Positions 52,801-62,499 of a DNA stretch of 64,000 nucleotides are shown piece after piece. The notes beneath the pieces are model-generated. The model did not search any database. It was not told the origin of the DNA and saw only the letters and a program-made list of their open reading frames with translations. Position 1 is the first letter of the stretch, and each line of letters opens with the position of its first letter. The position numbers were made by a program, and so were the translations under genes. This DNA comes from Azorinus chamasolen. Lineage: Eukaryota; Mollusca; Bivalvia; Cardiida; Solecurtidae. Where the stretch lies: the NCBI GenBank assembly GCA_963576725.1, contig OY755243.1:79176417-79240416 (forward strand), written 5' to 3'.

Positions 52801-55800
52801 GAAACATATAGTAAAACTTTGAAAATCTTCTTCTCTGAAACCAGAAGGTTCTCAGCTTTCATAATTGGCACATAGCATCATGTTCAGGTGCTCTACAAAA
52901 GTTATATAAATTATGGCCCTGGGGTCAAAATTGGCCCCGCCCCAGGGGTGGGCAGTTTTCAATAGAATCATATAGTGAAATCTTTGAAAATCTTCTCCTC
53001 TGAAACCGGAAGGTTCTCAGCTTTCATATTTGGCACATAGCATCATGCTCAGGTCCTTCACAAAAGTTATATAAATTATGGCCCCGGGGTCAAAATTAGC
53101 CCCGCCCCAGGGGTGGGCAGTTTTCAATAGAAACAAATAGTGAAATCTTTGAAAATCTTCTCGTCTGAAACTGGAAGGCTCTCAGCTTTCATATTTGGCA
53201 CATAGCATCATGTTCAGGTCCTCTACAAAAGTTATATAAATTATGGCCCCGGGTCAAAATTAGCCCCGCCCCAGGGGTGGACAGTTTTCAATAGAAACAA
53301 ATAGTGAAATCTTTGAAAATCTTCTCGTCTGAAACTGGAAGGTTCTCAGCTTTCATATTTGGCACATAGCATCATGTTCAGGTCCTCTACATAAGTTATA
53401 TTATTTATGGCCCCGGGGTCAAAATTGGCCCCGCCCCAGGGATGGGCAGTTTTCAATAGAAACATATAGTGAAATCTTTGAAAATCTTCTTCTCTGAAAC
53501 TGGATGGCTCTCAGCTTTCATATTTGGCACATAGCATCATGTTCAGGTCCTCTACAAAAGTTATATAAATTATGGCCCCAGGGTCAAAATTGGCCCCGCC
53601 CCAGGGGTGGGCAGTTTTCAATAGAAACAAATAGTGAAATCTTTGAAAATCTTCTCGTCTGAAACTGGAAGGTTCTCAGCTTTCATATTTGGCACATAGC
53701 ATCATGTTCAGGTCCTCAACAAAAGTTATATAAATTATGGCCCCGGGGTCAAAATTAGCCCCGCCCCAGGGGTGGGCAGTTTTCAATAGAAACATATAGT
53801 GAAATCTTTGAAAATCTTCTTCTCTGAAACTGGAAGGCTCTCAGCTTTCATATTTGGCACATAGCATCAAATAATAATGGAAAATACAGTACTATCTCGA
53901 ATCTGTCTTAAGCGGCCATCAAAAGAGGTTAAATTATGGGTCTGTAAGGCAGGTGGTAGCTTAATGCAGAAAGCTCCTGTAGAACTGTCTGCATTATGTT
54001 TGCCCTGCATTAAGCAACCACCTGGTTTTAAGACTCCTATGTTCAATAAATTAATTGTCGCTTATTAGAGCTTGTGCTGTATTAACGATTTTTCAATCCG
54101 GTAACAAGGTGACGAACTAGGCCCTGGCTTATGTTCTATTCCGTGATCAAACCTAGCGCTGAATCCAAATGTAATGTATGTACGCACCGTGGCTATAGCC
54201 CCCCCCCCCCCCCCCCCCCACACACACACCAAAAAAAAAAATTACACACACACCGGGACAATTTTGAAGTTTTGAAACCAAAGGAGACTCGTCAATATGA
54301 TGGAATGGGTTAAAGCTTACATGGCAAGACGTTCTATAGAACGTTCATCAGCGTACCCCACATATCCTTGGATTTTTGGCCATTATGTTCTCACCTTTCA
54401 GATTGATGTAACGCACGTGCGTAAGTGCGTATCGCTGGCTAGCATACGTTAACGGGTATGAAAAAACTAGAATACTTGCTTTTGTTCCTTCTAAGCAATC
54501 TATGGGTTTCATCTTGAAGGTTCTCGGTTCGAAAACGCCCACACCCAGCTGTCTGTCGGGGTGCCTACAGTCGGCCCGTCGTGCTTGCAGAAAAAATCCC
54601 ATGAATGGACGCCCTGCTGTGGCGTTGATTGTCACTGAAAAGGTTAAATATGAGTTGTTCACCCTATACGCCATAAATACATTTTTGCAATCAGAGTAGA
54701 CCCAGATCAGACGGCTCCTGTTTGCTTATGGTATATAATATAGATTTAATTCTACAGTTTCTGCCATGGCCAAATATTCCTGTGTCCATGTCTTATAAAA
54801 TCGGGTCTATTTAATATTCATGATGTCTCATTATTTCTTACATGAATATTCATGGAGTAAAGGTTTACCTCACCTTGAGCAAAGCTCTAGTTTATCGTGC
54901 CATTCAAAAAAGTTCAGTGAATTAATATGCATGGTGTTGTTTGAATATTCATGGAGTAAAGGGTTAAGAAAATAAAGGAGGATCCAGTTTTAATTATTCT
55001 CACAGATTAAAGGTTCAGCAACCACCTGCTATTAATGACAGCCATGTTAATATTTAGTATTGTTTGCGATAGAGGAGGTTCTGTATTAGACCTACTGTGA
55101 CATACACTACTATAACCTGGCTTAGTCAGCAGCTCCAGGGCGAGTTAAAAGGTCAAATGCTAGCTCACATACTGTCACTTACCGTCACAGCTCTTATTTT
55201 TTAACTCTTTCAATACTATGACGCAAGGATGCAACTATTTCTCTTTAACCCATTCCCGCATAGGCTATTTTAGATCCAACATCTTTGAATAAATCTACCG
55301 AAAAGGAGCATTAATTAGATAAAGGGAGACTTTTAGCATTTTGTAGTTTGAAACAATTGTGATAAATAGAGCATTTGTTCCTATAGGAGCAAATGCTCCA
55401 TTTATCACAATGGTTTCAATAGGCGACTTTTGCAGAGGCGTCAAAAGGCATCATTATGAGGGAATGGGTTAACTCTTCACGTTGTGGACATTTATATAAG
55501 AAAGAAATACCCCATTGATATTGATTTGCTGACTTTTAATAATGGCACAGGGACAAAGAGGATTTTGGCCATGACAGAGGCTCTAGAATCGGATACATGT
55601 ACATATTAGTTCATAAGCAAACAGATACGGCCATGGTCAGACGGCTCCAACCGAGCCGTCTGATCTGGGTCTACTAATGTTTTCAAATGTGTTTAAGCAC
55701 ATGTAACTGTGAAGTAAAGGGTTAACTTAAGATACTTTTCAGAAGAAACCTAGCTCATCGTCTAAAAGACAAGTAGGAAGTTTAACCCAATCCCTCATGT

Positions 55801-57967
55801 TGACGCCTCTGTAAACGTCATTGTGATAAATAGAGCATTTGTTCCATAGGAGCAAATGCTCTATTTATCACAATGGTTTCAAAACTACACAATTCTAATT
55901 TGTTTCATTTTCTCTAGTAAATGCTCATTTTCAAAAGGAGCAGCATTTACCGGAGAAAAGGAAACACAGTTTTCAATAGATTTATTCAAAGATGTTAGGT
56001 CTAAAATAGTCTAGGAAAGACGATATCACTGTTCTGTTTCAAACAGACGCCTGTCTTAAAAGACCCCGTCTATAATCATTAACCCTTTCCTTCTTACAGA
56101 GGACTTTTGTCACCTTTGCAAACAGAGTAGACCCAGCTCAGACGGCTACTGTAGGAGCCGTCTGATCAGGATCTGCTCTGTTTGCGTATGGAGTAATATA
56201 GATATAATTCTATATATTCTGACACGGCTGAACTTAATGTGTTCATATACCATTATATAATAAATATTTATGATGTCATTTTTTCCTTGCATAAATATTC
56301 ATGAGGGAAATGGTCAAAATCTGTGACTTTCAAGATTTTGCGTTCATTCATGTTACATCGTTATATATACCGGATTTGTGTCGCTGTTACATGTATGTCT
56401 AATACAACAACAACACTGTTTACTAAAGTTTTCAACCAATACTGTATATAGCCCATTCACATCAACCTAACCCTCGTTAACTTTAAGCAACTTTCGCTAA
56501 GGTAATTCTTGATGAAAGTATTTATAACTGAAAACAACACAATGCCCACAGGGTACATCCGTGCATTTATACAAACAAATAAACTGGAATCTTGTGAAAG
56601 TATTTTCGGTACGTATATATACATGTAGTCAAAGCACGAACTATATTGATTTTGTGATTGTAGCGTTTTAACCAGCTTTCATCGAAATAAACACACGACG
56701 TCTGCCCAGGGTGTGTTTTGACTGGTCGCGTAATACTGCTTTCAAAACATATGGGTAGCCATATGTTCCTATTGGAGCTTTCTGCATTACTTTTGCCTTC
56801 ATTAAGCAAACACTTGCTTTTCAAACTCATGTGCTCAATAAATGAGTGATCGCTTAAGACATCTACTTTATATGATAAACAATTTTGAAATAATTCCTAA
56901 AATTCTACGCATGAAAAAACATTGGAATTGCTAAGGAATATACCAAGACCTTTGCACACTTCGATATATTGATGAGTACCCATGAGTCTTAAAAAACAGG
57001 TGGTTGCTTAACCCTTTCCCTTATATAAACGTGTTTTCACGCATTTGCAAACAGAGTAGACCCAGGAGCCGTCTGATCAAGGTCTGCTCTGTTTGCTTAT
57101 AGAATTTGATAGATCTGTTTCTTTGCTTTCTAAAATGTCTACAATGCTCCACCTTCCATATTTCTTTGTAACTTTTTTTGTCTGGGAATATTCAGTAGGT
57201 ATCAAAATTTAGAATGAACACAGAACAGGGAAAGGGTTAATGCAATGCAAATTTAATGTAAAAAATACCAACAACAAAAAACAAAACAAAACCACGTGAA
57301 ATCGATAACTAGGGAAAGTTTTGCTTTTCAATATACATTATATACACAAACATTTCAGGTCGAAATGTGTAAAAAAAAACATATACGGAAAAGGGTTAAT
57401 ACAGAACAAAGAAATTCAGAATTCTCCTAGAAGCGCTTTCTGCGTAACTTTCCTTCAGCATTTTGCTACAACATGCTATGAAATTCGTTAAAACATTCAA
57501 CCCTTTCCTTCATATAAACGTGTTTTTGCGCGTTTACAAACAGGGTAGACCCAGATCAGACGGTTTCTATATGAGCCGTCTGATCAGGGTCTGCTCTGTT
57601 TCCTAATGGAACTTGAAAGATGTTTCTTTGCTTTCCAAAAATGGCTACCTACAATGTTCCACCTTCCATATTTCATTATAATTATTTTGTCCATGAATGT
57701 TCAGTAGGTATTAAAATTTGGAATAAACAAAAAACGGTGAAAGGGTTCAACGACTTCCAACGTACCGTTTATCACCTCCCAGGGCTGGTAAATTGTCTGT
57801 GAAAGCTTGATTATAAAAGGTGGATTGCTGGACTCGGCGTCCACACCATGGCCCATCGGAAACATCTCTTTGCATATGTAGTCATAGGCTGGTGGTCCCA
57901 TCGAGAAACTCGTTACCATGGTAAATGTGCACATGCATGTTACGAAAACTCCCACAGTCTCCTTCAT
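49607..57967 (-). CDS. Secreted single-Reeler-domain protein, whole gene (4 coding exons)
   Basis: A complete - strand gene with coding exons 57766-57967, 54480-54634, 51479-51570 and 49607-49856 (699 nt, 232 residues). The start MKETVGVFVTCMCTFTMVTS is a typical signal peptide, likely cut near SFS|MG. Residues 24 to about 160 form a Reeler domain: PPAYDYICKEMFPMGHGVD, SSNPPFIIKLSQTIYQPWEV, then GFFLQARRAD, NAVSHTSS and VMWDAPG, ending in FVATVVESRKKFW. The tail is Lys/Thr/Ser-rich and ends in SSVMCVVVCVFLAKLNNM, a hydrophobic C-terminus that could be a GPI signal or short anchor. Single-Reeler proteins include insect defence proteins (noduler/Hdd11 type) and relatives of ferric-chelate reductase 1, which carry further DOMON and cytochrome b561 domains absent here. 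An extracellular, possibly immune, role is inferred from the family. Confidence 0.88.
49893..50370 (+). mobile_element. C element split by a D2 insertion
   Basis: 49893-50038 and 50247-50370 (TTATCAGTATTCATGATTTC...CTTGAAGTAAAGGGTCAA). The left half is decayed. Confidence 0.6.
50039..50246. mobile_element. D2 element, complete, nested
   Basis: CAGTAAAATCCCGCTAATGC and GCATTAGAGGGGTTTTACTG. Palindrome GCAGAAAGCTCCTAGAGGAG. Right flank TA; the left flank has changed. Confidence 0.78.
50600..50880 (+). repeat. Irregular tandem repeat of about 30-35 bp
   Basis: Units CACTCAATGTAGAATTTATACCCCAGGT with many changes. Open frames on both strands here are by-products. Confidence 0.7.
50961..51417. 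mobile_element. E element containing an A element
   Basis: Ends CAGAGCTACAGGTA and TTCTGGACCTCTG. The hairpin 51265-51350 has arms CGAACCCAACACTGTGATCA. A stretch AACCATTGTGATAAATATTTATCACAATG of B-type core follows the hairpin. Confidence 0.72.
50983..51231 (-). mobile_element. A element, complete, nested in E
   Basis: TTAACCCTTTCCCCCATATA ... GAACTGGGAAAGGGTTAA. Perfect palindrome around GGCTCCTAGAGGAGCC. Confidence 0.85.
51479..51570 (-). CDS. Reeler gene, third coding exon
   Basis: Acceptor TTCTCCTAG, then NAVSHTSSELKNIVSVMWDA and PGTEIGHIYF, ending in phase 2 at GT|GTAAGT. It matches the Reeler pattern NAVTHxx...VxWxAP. It is too short and split to appear as a long ORF. Confidence 0.88.
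51628..51861 (-). mobile_element. C element
   Basis: TTAACTCCATGAATATTTAT ... ATGAAGTAAAAGGTTAA. One core arm is shortened. Confidence 0.72.
51919..52142 (+). mobile_element. A element, complete
   Basis: TTAACCCATTCCCTGTTCTA ... AGGGGAAAGGGTTAA. The left TIR has ACCCATT like family B, but the body is A. Confidence 0.8.
52175..52360. mobile_element. F element, left end lost
   Basis: GCAAACAGTTTGGATCTAGA ... ATCAGGATCCAGACTATTTG, right end TACTGGTAAAGGGTTAA. Confidence 0.6.
52437..52524 (+). repeat. Minisatellite GGGTCAAATCGGACC
   Basis: About five copies of a 15-19 bp unit immediately before HN1 copy 2. Confidence 0.8.
52535..53873 (+). mobile_element. HN1 copy 2, 3'-truncated
   Basis: The same start as at 30372, then about eight 165-bp units. 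It stops inside a unit at TTGGCACATAGCATCA, so the 3' inverted repeat and hairpin are missing. It lies in the intron between Reeler exons 2 and 3. Confidence 0.8.
53887..54079. mobile_element. D2-like element
   Basis: TA-flanked. CAGTACTATCTCGAATCTGT left, TTAGAGCTTGTGCTG right. Core TTAATGCAGAAAGCTCCTGT with an incomplete palindrome. Confidence 0.72.
54200..54252 (+). repeat. Poly-C, CA and A tracts
   Basis: About 19 C, then (CA)n and A runs. Low complexity. Confidence 0.85.
54480..54634 (-). CDS. Reeler gene, second coding exon with GC donor
   Basis: Acceptor ACCTTTTCAG, then VTINATAGRPFMGFFLQARR through FKMKPIDCLEGTK. GFFLQAR and the Cys before the exon end are Reeler landmarks. The exon must end before GCAAGT for the next exon to stay in frame, which makes this a GC-AG intron. 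Confidence 0.88.
54657..54966 (+). mobile_element. C element and an extra C right end
   Basis: 54657-54868: C with only one core arm (GACGGCTCCTGTTTGC) and end ATGGAGTAAAGG. 54900-54966: a second C right end (GAATATTCATGGAGTAAAGG) with TTAA. Confidence 0.65.
55005..55095. mobile_element. D2 right-half fragment
   Basis: GCAACCACCTGCTATTAATG and AGAGGAGGTTCTGTA. Confidence 0.5.
55245..55472 (+). mobile_element. B element, complete
   Basis: TTAACCCATTCCCGCATAGG ... GAGGGAATGGGTTAA, palindrome around GTTCCTATAGGAGC. Its last TTAA starts the next element. Confidence 0.83.
55469..55725 (-). mobile_element. C element, complete
   Basis: TTAACTCTTCACGTTGTGGA ... GTGAAGTAAAGGGTTAA. Core GACGGCTCCAACCGAGCCGTC. 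It joins the B element through one TTAA. Confidence 0.78.
55782..56022 (-). mobile_element. B element, right end decayed
   Basis: TTAACCCAATCCCTCATGTT, palindrome around TTCCATAGGAGC. A short inverted duplicate GGAGCAGCATTTACC..GGAGAAAAGG lies inside the right half. Confidence 0.7.
56079..56316 (+). mobile_element. A/C mosaic element
   Basis: TTAACCCTTTCCTTCTTACA, palindrome around GCTACTGTAGGAGC, C body, end CATGAGGGAAATGG. D2-like AGACGCCTGTCTTAAAAGAC precedes it. Confidence 0.68.
56735..56870. mobile_element. D2 right-half fragment
   Basis: TTCCTATTGGAGCTTTCTGC, TTCATTAAGCAAACACTTGC and CGCTTAAGACATCTACTTTA. Confidence 0.55.
57008..57240 (-). mobile_element. A element inserted at the TTAA of a D2 element
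   Basis: TTAACCCTTTCCCTTATATA ... GAACAGGGAAAGGGTTAA. One core arm is shortened. Flanks ACAGGTGGTTGC and TGCAATGC are D2 sequence interrupted at GCTTAATGC. Confidence 0.78.
57380..57475. mobile_element. MITE fragments
   Basis: ACGGAAAAGGGTTAA (a TTAA-family right end), then a D2-like GAATTCTCCTAGAAGCGCTTTC core. Confidence 0.4.
57498..57750 (-). mobile_element. A element
   Basis: TCAACCCTTTCCTTCATATA ... CGGTGAAAGGGTTCAA. Palindrome GACGGTTTCTATATGAGCCGTC. It ends 16 bp from the end of Reeler exon 1. Confidence 0.75.
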
Positions 57968-57971
57968 TATT
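57766..57971 (-). CDS. Reeler gene, first coding exon (signal peptide)
   Basis: On the - strand, acceptor TTCTTGCACAG is followed by AATA and the ATG at 57967-57965, so a 5' UTR exon lies upstream. It encodes 67 residues and one base to donor G|GTACGT at 57766. The start was chosen because it follows the acceptor and opens a clear signal peptide; an ATG 12 nt upstream would lie in the intron. Confidence 0.9.
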
Positions 57972-58079
57972 CTGTGCAAGAAAGAAAATCATGTCTAATA
58001 AACTAACTAACATGTCAAGAAGATGAAGCATGATATCATGTGATCCATACATTGCGCCTTTTCTGCTTCTGAAAGTATA

Positions 58080-58400
58080 TACATGTACATGTGTGTGAAC
58101 GTTATAGACGTATGCTTCAGAATCTTATACACGTACAGTTATTCTACTGAACTTTGTAGAATTATGTAAATAAACTTCATACAGCCATGCTTCTTAACTT
58201 TTATAATTAAGCCCCTAAATTTTATAGAATTACGCTTTTGAAATACAGTGTATATATAGAAGATATGTAGAAGTACGCTCTTAAACTGTATAAATGTACG
58301 CTTCTGAACTTAGTAAAAGTACATGTATGCCACTAAATTTTATTCAAAAGTATGCTTCTAAGCTTTTTACAACAATATATCTGATTGGAATAGAATCAAG
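58080..58400 (+). repeat. Diverged tandem repeat of about 29 bp
   Basis: Repeated GTACGCTTCTGAACTTTGTA-like units with many changes. Confidence 0.55.
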
Positions 58401-58504
58401 ACCCCAATATGTATAGTAAATAAGTTCCTGAATAATACAGACGTGTACAAATATGCCTATACTATATATGTAGACTTATTCATCCGATTTAAATATACAC
58501 GAAT

Positions 58505-58685
58505 GTACTCCTTAAAATGCATGCACCTTTTAACGCCTTTACAAACCGAGTAGATACAAAATCTGTATAATTCCATTTGCAAACAGAGTTGACTTTAACC
58601 AGAAGACGCCTACAATAGCCGTCTGGTCTGGATCTACTCTGCATGTAAAGTCTTTAAGATGCGTATTTATGGAGTCGAGGGTTAA
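58505..58685. mobile_element. C-like element with two core starts
   Basis: ACTCCTTAAAATGCATGCAC left. ACAAACCGAGTAGA and GCAAACAGAGTTGAC both occur. Palindrome GAAGACGCCTACAATAGCCGTC. Right end ATGGAGTCGAGGGTTAA. Confidence 0.6.
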
Positions 58686-59796
58686 ATAAGATTTTGTTAT
58701 TTTTCAAGTTGAATATGAGTATGAAGATGCACCCACCTTGTATATCCAGTCGCTGCTGTTATTTAAGCTATAAGACAATTACGAAATCCGTTCCTTACAA
58801 TACGCGCGTTTTGTTTGTTGTCTTTTTGTATACTTCCCTTGCCATCTCATTTGCCCAGCCGTCCTCCTAAATCTTTAGAATGCAATGAAAACAATAACTG
58901 TTGCAAACGTTTTGGATGCAGATTCTAAACACCTACTGACTGGCCGTCTCACGTGGAGCCAACCCATTTGACGTTTATGTTATATTTGTGTAGAGACCAT
59001 AGTATGACTATTCTAATATGAATGAAGCCACCTATGTGTGTTTGGCCATTTATTCAGCAGGCTAAGATGTTAACCAATTATACCATAGGAGGATTCATTC
59101 ATTAGCGAAATTAAGCTTTAGTTTGCAGAAAATGGTTTGCAAAACACTTCATTCATTTCATTTTCAAATCAACAAGGTATGCTCAACGGCTGTACAAATC
59201 TCAGTTACAATTACAATGTTAAACAGTTTGTATCCTGATCAAATTCAGACTTACTCGGCGTCTAATCTGGATCCAAACTGTGAGGAAATGTATCAACAAT
59301 TATCCCGTATTATACACAAGGTTACGTGAACTTGGTAGATGCAACGTTAAAGAAAATAAAGCACACGAAGCCAACATATTAAGAGTAAATGAACTGTCTT
59401 ATATTCAGATACACAAAACACAGATCTTGTTCAGGGTCATGTATTCAATAGAAATTGATTTTAGTTTCCGTTTTTGTTTCGTTTCTTTGTAAGAAGCCAA
59501 AATATCATTTTTCTAGCAATGTAAAAGTTTTCCCGCCTTTGGTAACCACGTGATTGGAGTCACCGTGCTTCCGGCATTGGCTGTCAAATCAAAGCGTTTT
59601 ACCAAACACGCACATCCGTGGACCGTAATTGTTTACGAAACTTGGATTAATCATTTACGGTTAATTAGGGCGGGGACATACAAACACTTATTTTTACTCT
59701 ACTTGTCATTATTTCATTGTTGTACATATATTATTTGAGTCCGTCTGACAATATGGCCATGTTGTAAAATGGTAGATGTAATGGTAGTTGTGAACG
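58686..59796. other. Sparse region with F fragments
   Basis: F-like decayed palindromes at 58900-58975 and 59222-59285 (AAACAGTTTGTATCCTGATC ... ATCTGGATCCAAACTGT). No gene recognised. Open frames of 60-70 codons here show no family features. Confidence 0.4.
58737..58800 (-). other. Possible 5' UTR exon of the Reeler gene
   Basis: A non-coding exon must precede the acceptor at 57972. The - strand CAAG|GTGGGT with donor at 58737/58736 is the best candidate seen. The 5' limit is unknown, and the call rests on the donor alone. Confidence 0.25.
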
Positions 59797-59970
59797 AAGT
59801 ACAGTCAGCCCCCGTTATTGCGACAACCAACCCCAAGCACGATCTCTAATACTGCGTCGTAGAGACAAATGTTAACTTAATACAGGACGAAAGTTATGTA
59901 AGCAGCTCCTACAGGAGTTGGTTTTTTTGCATTTCTTTTGCCGTGTATTAAGCAACCACCTTTTTTGAAA
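59797..59970. mobile_element. D2-like element, right end lost
   Basis: ACAGTCAGCCCCCGTTATTG left, core AGCAGCTCCTACAGGAG, TATTAAGCAACCACC right. Confidence 0.55.
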
Positions 59971-59997
59971 TGCATCAATGTCTATTCATAAAATGAT

Positions 59998-60214
59998 TTA
60001 ACCCATTCCATATTGACGAATCTGTAAAAGTCATTTTGTGAAACCATTGTGATAAATAGAGCATTTGCTCCTATAGGAGCAAATGCATTATTTATCACAA
60101 TGGTTTCAAACTACAAAATTCTAAAAAAAATCCTTTTCTCTAGTTAATGCTCCTTTTCGGTAGATTTATTCAAAGTGGTTGGATCTAAAACTAGCCTATG
60201 AGGGAATGGGTTAT
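59998..60214 (-). mobile_element. B element
   Basis: TTAACCCATTCCATATTGAC ... GAGGGAATGGGTTAT, palindrome around GCTCCTATAGGAGC. Confidence 0.8.
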
Positions 60215-60387
60215 ATGTTAGCCAAACCCTATCTTGTTGGTACTTACTAGAATGCCATCGGAGAAGTAGGCCGAATTCTAATGAGTACGAACAAAGTAGG
60301 ATTTGATATGAAAAACTACTTTACACAAAAATTGAAAAGTACCCCGCTCTACTTTACTACTACTGTGGACTCAAGTATAAGGTAGTC

Positions 60388-60580
60388 CTGAGGAACAGGT
60401 AAAGCTGCGTACTCAAATACTAAAGGCGTAATTTCTCCACCAAACCCTATTTTGTGACCACTCTTTAGAATCGTCTCTTCCAGACGATTCTAAAGAGTGG
60501 TCACAACATAGGGTTTGGTGGAGAAATAAAGGAGATATTCTTGAACATGTTTTGATTTATGCATCTTATCTGGACCTCTG
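60388..60580. mobile_element. E element, near-perfect hairpin
   Basis: CTGAGGAACAGGTA left, TATCTGGACCTCTG right. Hairpin 60438-60528 with arms CTCCACCAAACCCTATTTTG and complement, loop TTCC. An 18-bp satellite starts at its right end. Confidence 0.82.
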
Positions 60581-60794
60581 GGCACAGTACAACCTCTGGG
60601 CACAGTACAACCTCTGGGCACAGTACAACCTCTGGTCACAGTACAACCTCTGGGCACAGTACAACCTCTGGGCACAGTACAACCTCTGGTCACAGTACAA
60701 CCTCTGGGCACAGTACAACCTCTGGTCACAGTACAACCTCTGGGCACAGTACAACCTCTGGTCACAGTACAACCTCTGGGCACAGTACAACCTC
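60575..60794 (+). repeat. 18-bp minisatellite, about 12 copies
   Basis: Unit CCTCTGGGCACAGTACAA, with GGTCAC variants interspersed. All six frames are open because 18 is a multiple of three; none is a gene. Confidence 0.93.
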
Positions 60795-60854
60795 TCTAAA
60801 GCAACCTATTCATGAATAGACATGTGTGTTTTTAAAAATGATTGTCCTTAATAC

Positions 60855-60990
60855 ATTACTGTAGTGCTGCAACAAGCCTAGAACTGCGGGAGCTTTTTGC
60901 GTATCTTTCGTCCTGCATTAATCTACCACATGTCTTTCGGTCTCAGAATGAAATATTTCTCGATGGTAGCTTTAGAGGAGTTATACTGTA
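60855..60990. mobile_element. D2 fragment
   Basis: GCGGGAGCTTTTTGCGTATC, CCTGCATTAATCTACCACAT and TAGAGGAGTTATACTGTA. Confidence 0.5.
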
Positions 60991-61130
60991 AATGGTTAAA
61001 ATGGGGGAGGTACAAATTGGTACATGGCTAATGTATATAATAAATAAATGCAAAAGACGAAAACAAAAAGTATGGTTAAAAGATAGCCATGTTTGTGTTT
61101 ACATTTCACTGTTGTAGCTGTCGGCGCGAT

Positions 61131-61320
61131 TTAACCCTTTTCAGTACGTTATACCGATTTGTGATGACCCATGCAAACAGTTTGGATCCAGATGAGACGC
61201 CGAGTAACTCGGCGTCTCATCTGAATCCAAACTGTTTGACGACCAAATACTGCTTTTTGAAATGAAATGGAATAAAATTGTATTATAGAATTGTGGCAGA
61301 CGAGAAGTTTTGCAAACGGA
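61131..61320 (+). mobile_element. F element, right end decayed
   Basis: TTAACCCTTTTCAGTACGTT, then a palindrome GCAAACAGTTTGGATCCAGA with centre GACGCCGAGTAACTCGGCGTC. The right TIR is not found. Confidence 0.72.
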
Positions 61321-61895
61321 AGTTTAGTTGCATGTAATGTCGATTTATTTGTTGTCAAGGCGCAGGTACAACTTGTACAGCGACATCTAAAATAAATGAG
61401 TTGTCTGTTTATAAGAGTGTGTGCTACAGTGAAGTTTCGCTAATACGATCACTCAAAAGACTGGCAATAAAATACAGCAATGACAAAACTAATTGCAGTA
61501 CATACTCGGAATATTGTATTATATATTTTGCCCTGCCATGCTATATTTTAAGGATGAAATGGGGGAGGGGTCCCGGGTTTGGCGCAATGGTAGGATTTGT
61601 GAGTTAGAAGTTTATTCTGTAAGTTTTGTTTCATTCCTTCAGTTTCTTTAATCTGGGGCAAGTTTTCAATTTTCATATTGATATTTGCATAGCTCAAATA
61701 GAAAATAAGACGTTTACAAATGAGTTTATGCCTACAAGGGGGAGGGCCGAATCTAATGTTGAAATAACTTGTGGCCCAACCCTTTTGTTTGAGTTTTAGA
61801 TTATATATATATGAATGTATGCATGACTATGTTATATGTAATATAACAAGCAATAAAATATGATTAAACTAAACTCAAAAGAACTATAATTCTTG
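61321..61895. other. Nothing recognised
   Basis: No gene or MITE was recognised. GGGGGAGGGG motifs and a TATATATAT run near 61803 are low complexity. Confidence 0.35.
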
Positions 61896-61897
61896 AG

Positions 61898-62275
61898 TTT
61901 TACTTTGTAGTTAAATGCAGGACTAAAGGTACTTAACCCGTTTGTTCCCACGATCCCATATATGGGACGTAGGCAAACAGTGTAGACTCTGATCAGACGC
62001 CGCATAATGCGGCGTCTGATCAGAGTCTACACTGTTTACTGAAAGGAATTTCAATATAAAACAAAATGGAAATTTAGACCAGGCATCCCTTAGACTAAAA
62101 ATTGACTACTCCAATATATAAGCATGGAAGAATCCACTTGGAGCAAATGGGTTTAAAGCTCCTAAAGGAGCTTTTTTGCATTTCTTTAATCCCGTATTAA
62201 GCAACACAATCTGCTTTTACTGACTCCGGTGTTAATAAATCATATGGTCGCATCAGCCAGACTTTAGTGTAATAA
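61898..62275. mobile_element. D2 element split by a G element
   Basis: Left TTAAATGCAGGACTAAAGG, right from AGCTCCTAAAGGAGCTTTTT through TATTAAGCAACACAATC to GACTTTAGTGTA. Confidence 0.65.
61933..62156 (+). mobile_element. G element, complete, nested in D2
   Basis: TTAACCCGTTTGTTCCCACG ... GGAGCAAATGGGTTTAA. Perfect palindrome with centre GACGCCGCATAATGCGGCGTC. Very similar to the copy at 14397. Confidence 0.83.
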
Positions 62276-62499
62276 ACTTAATAAAGTATGAGCAAACTGC
62301 AGCAATATAATTTTGGAGTTTTCTGCATTAATTACGTAATTTAGTTATTACTTATTATATAGAGCTGGGGTGTTCGCGAAATAAAATCATTTTTTGTTGG
62401 GTCAGAAAACTATCTTTTAGATACTTATGACATGTGACTAAAAAAATGTATTTGTGGTGGAGTTGCTGCTGAGACAGCATGCGAAGGGCAGCTGTGGCT

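Noticed and set aside
54476..54479. GT donor for Reeler exon 2 just beyond the GC donor
   Set aside because: Its phase leads to a frameshift and an early stop in exon 3, whereas the GC donor keeps the domain intact.
60490..60819. Long repetitive open frames on both strands (for example runs of GCTVPR or QYNLWA)
   Set aside because: They are frames through an 18-bp minisatellite, open in all frames because the unit length is a multiple of three.
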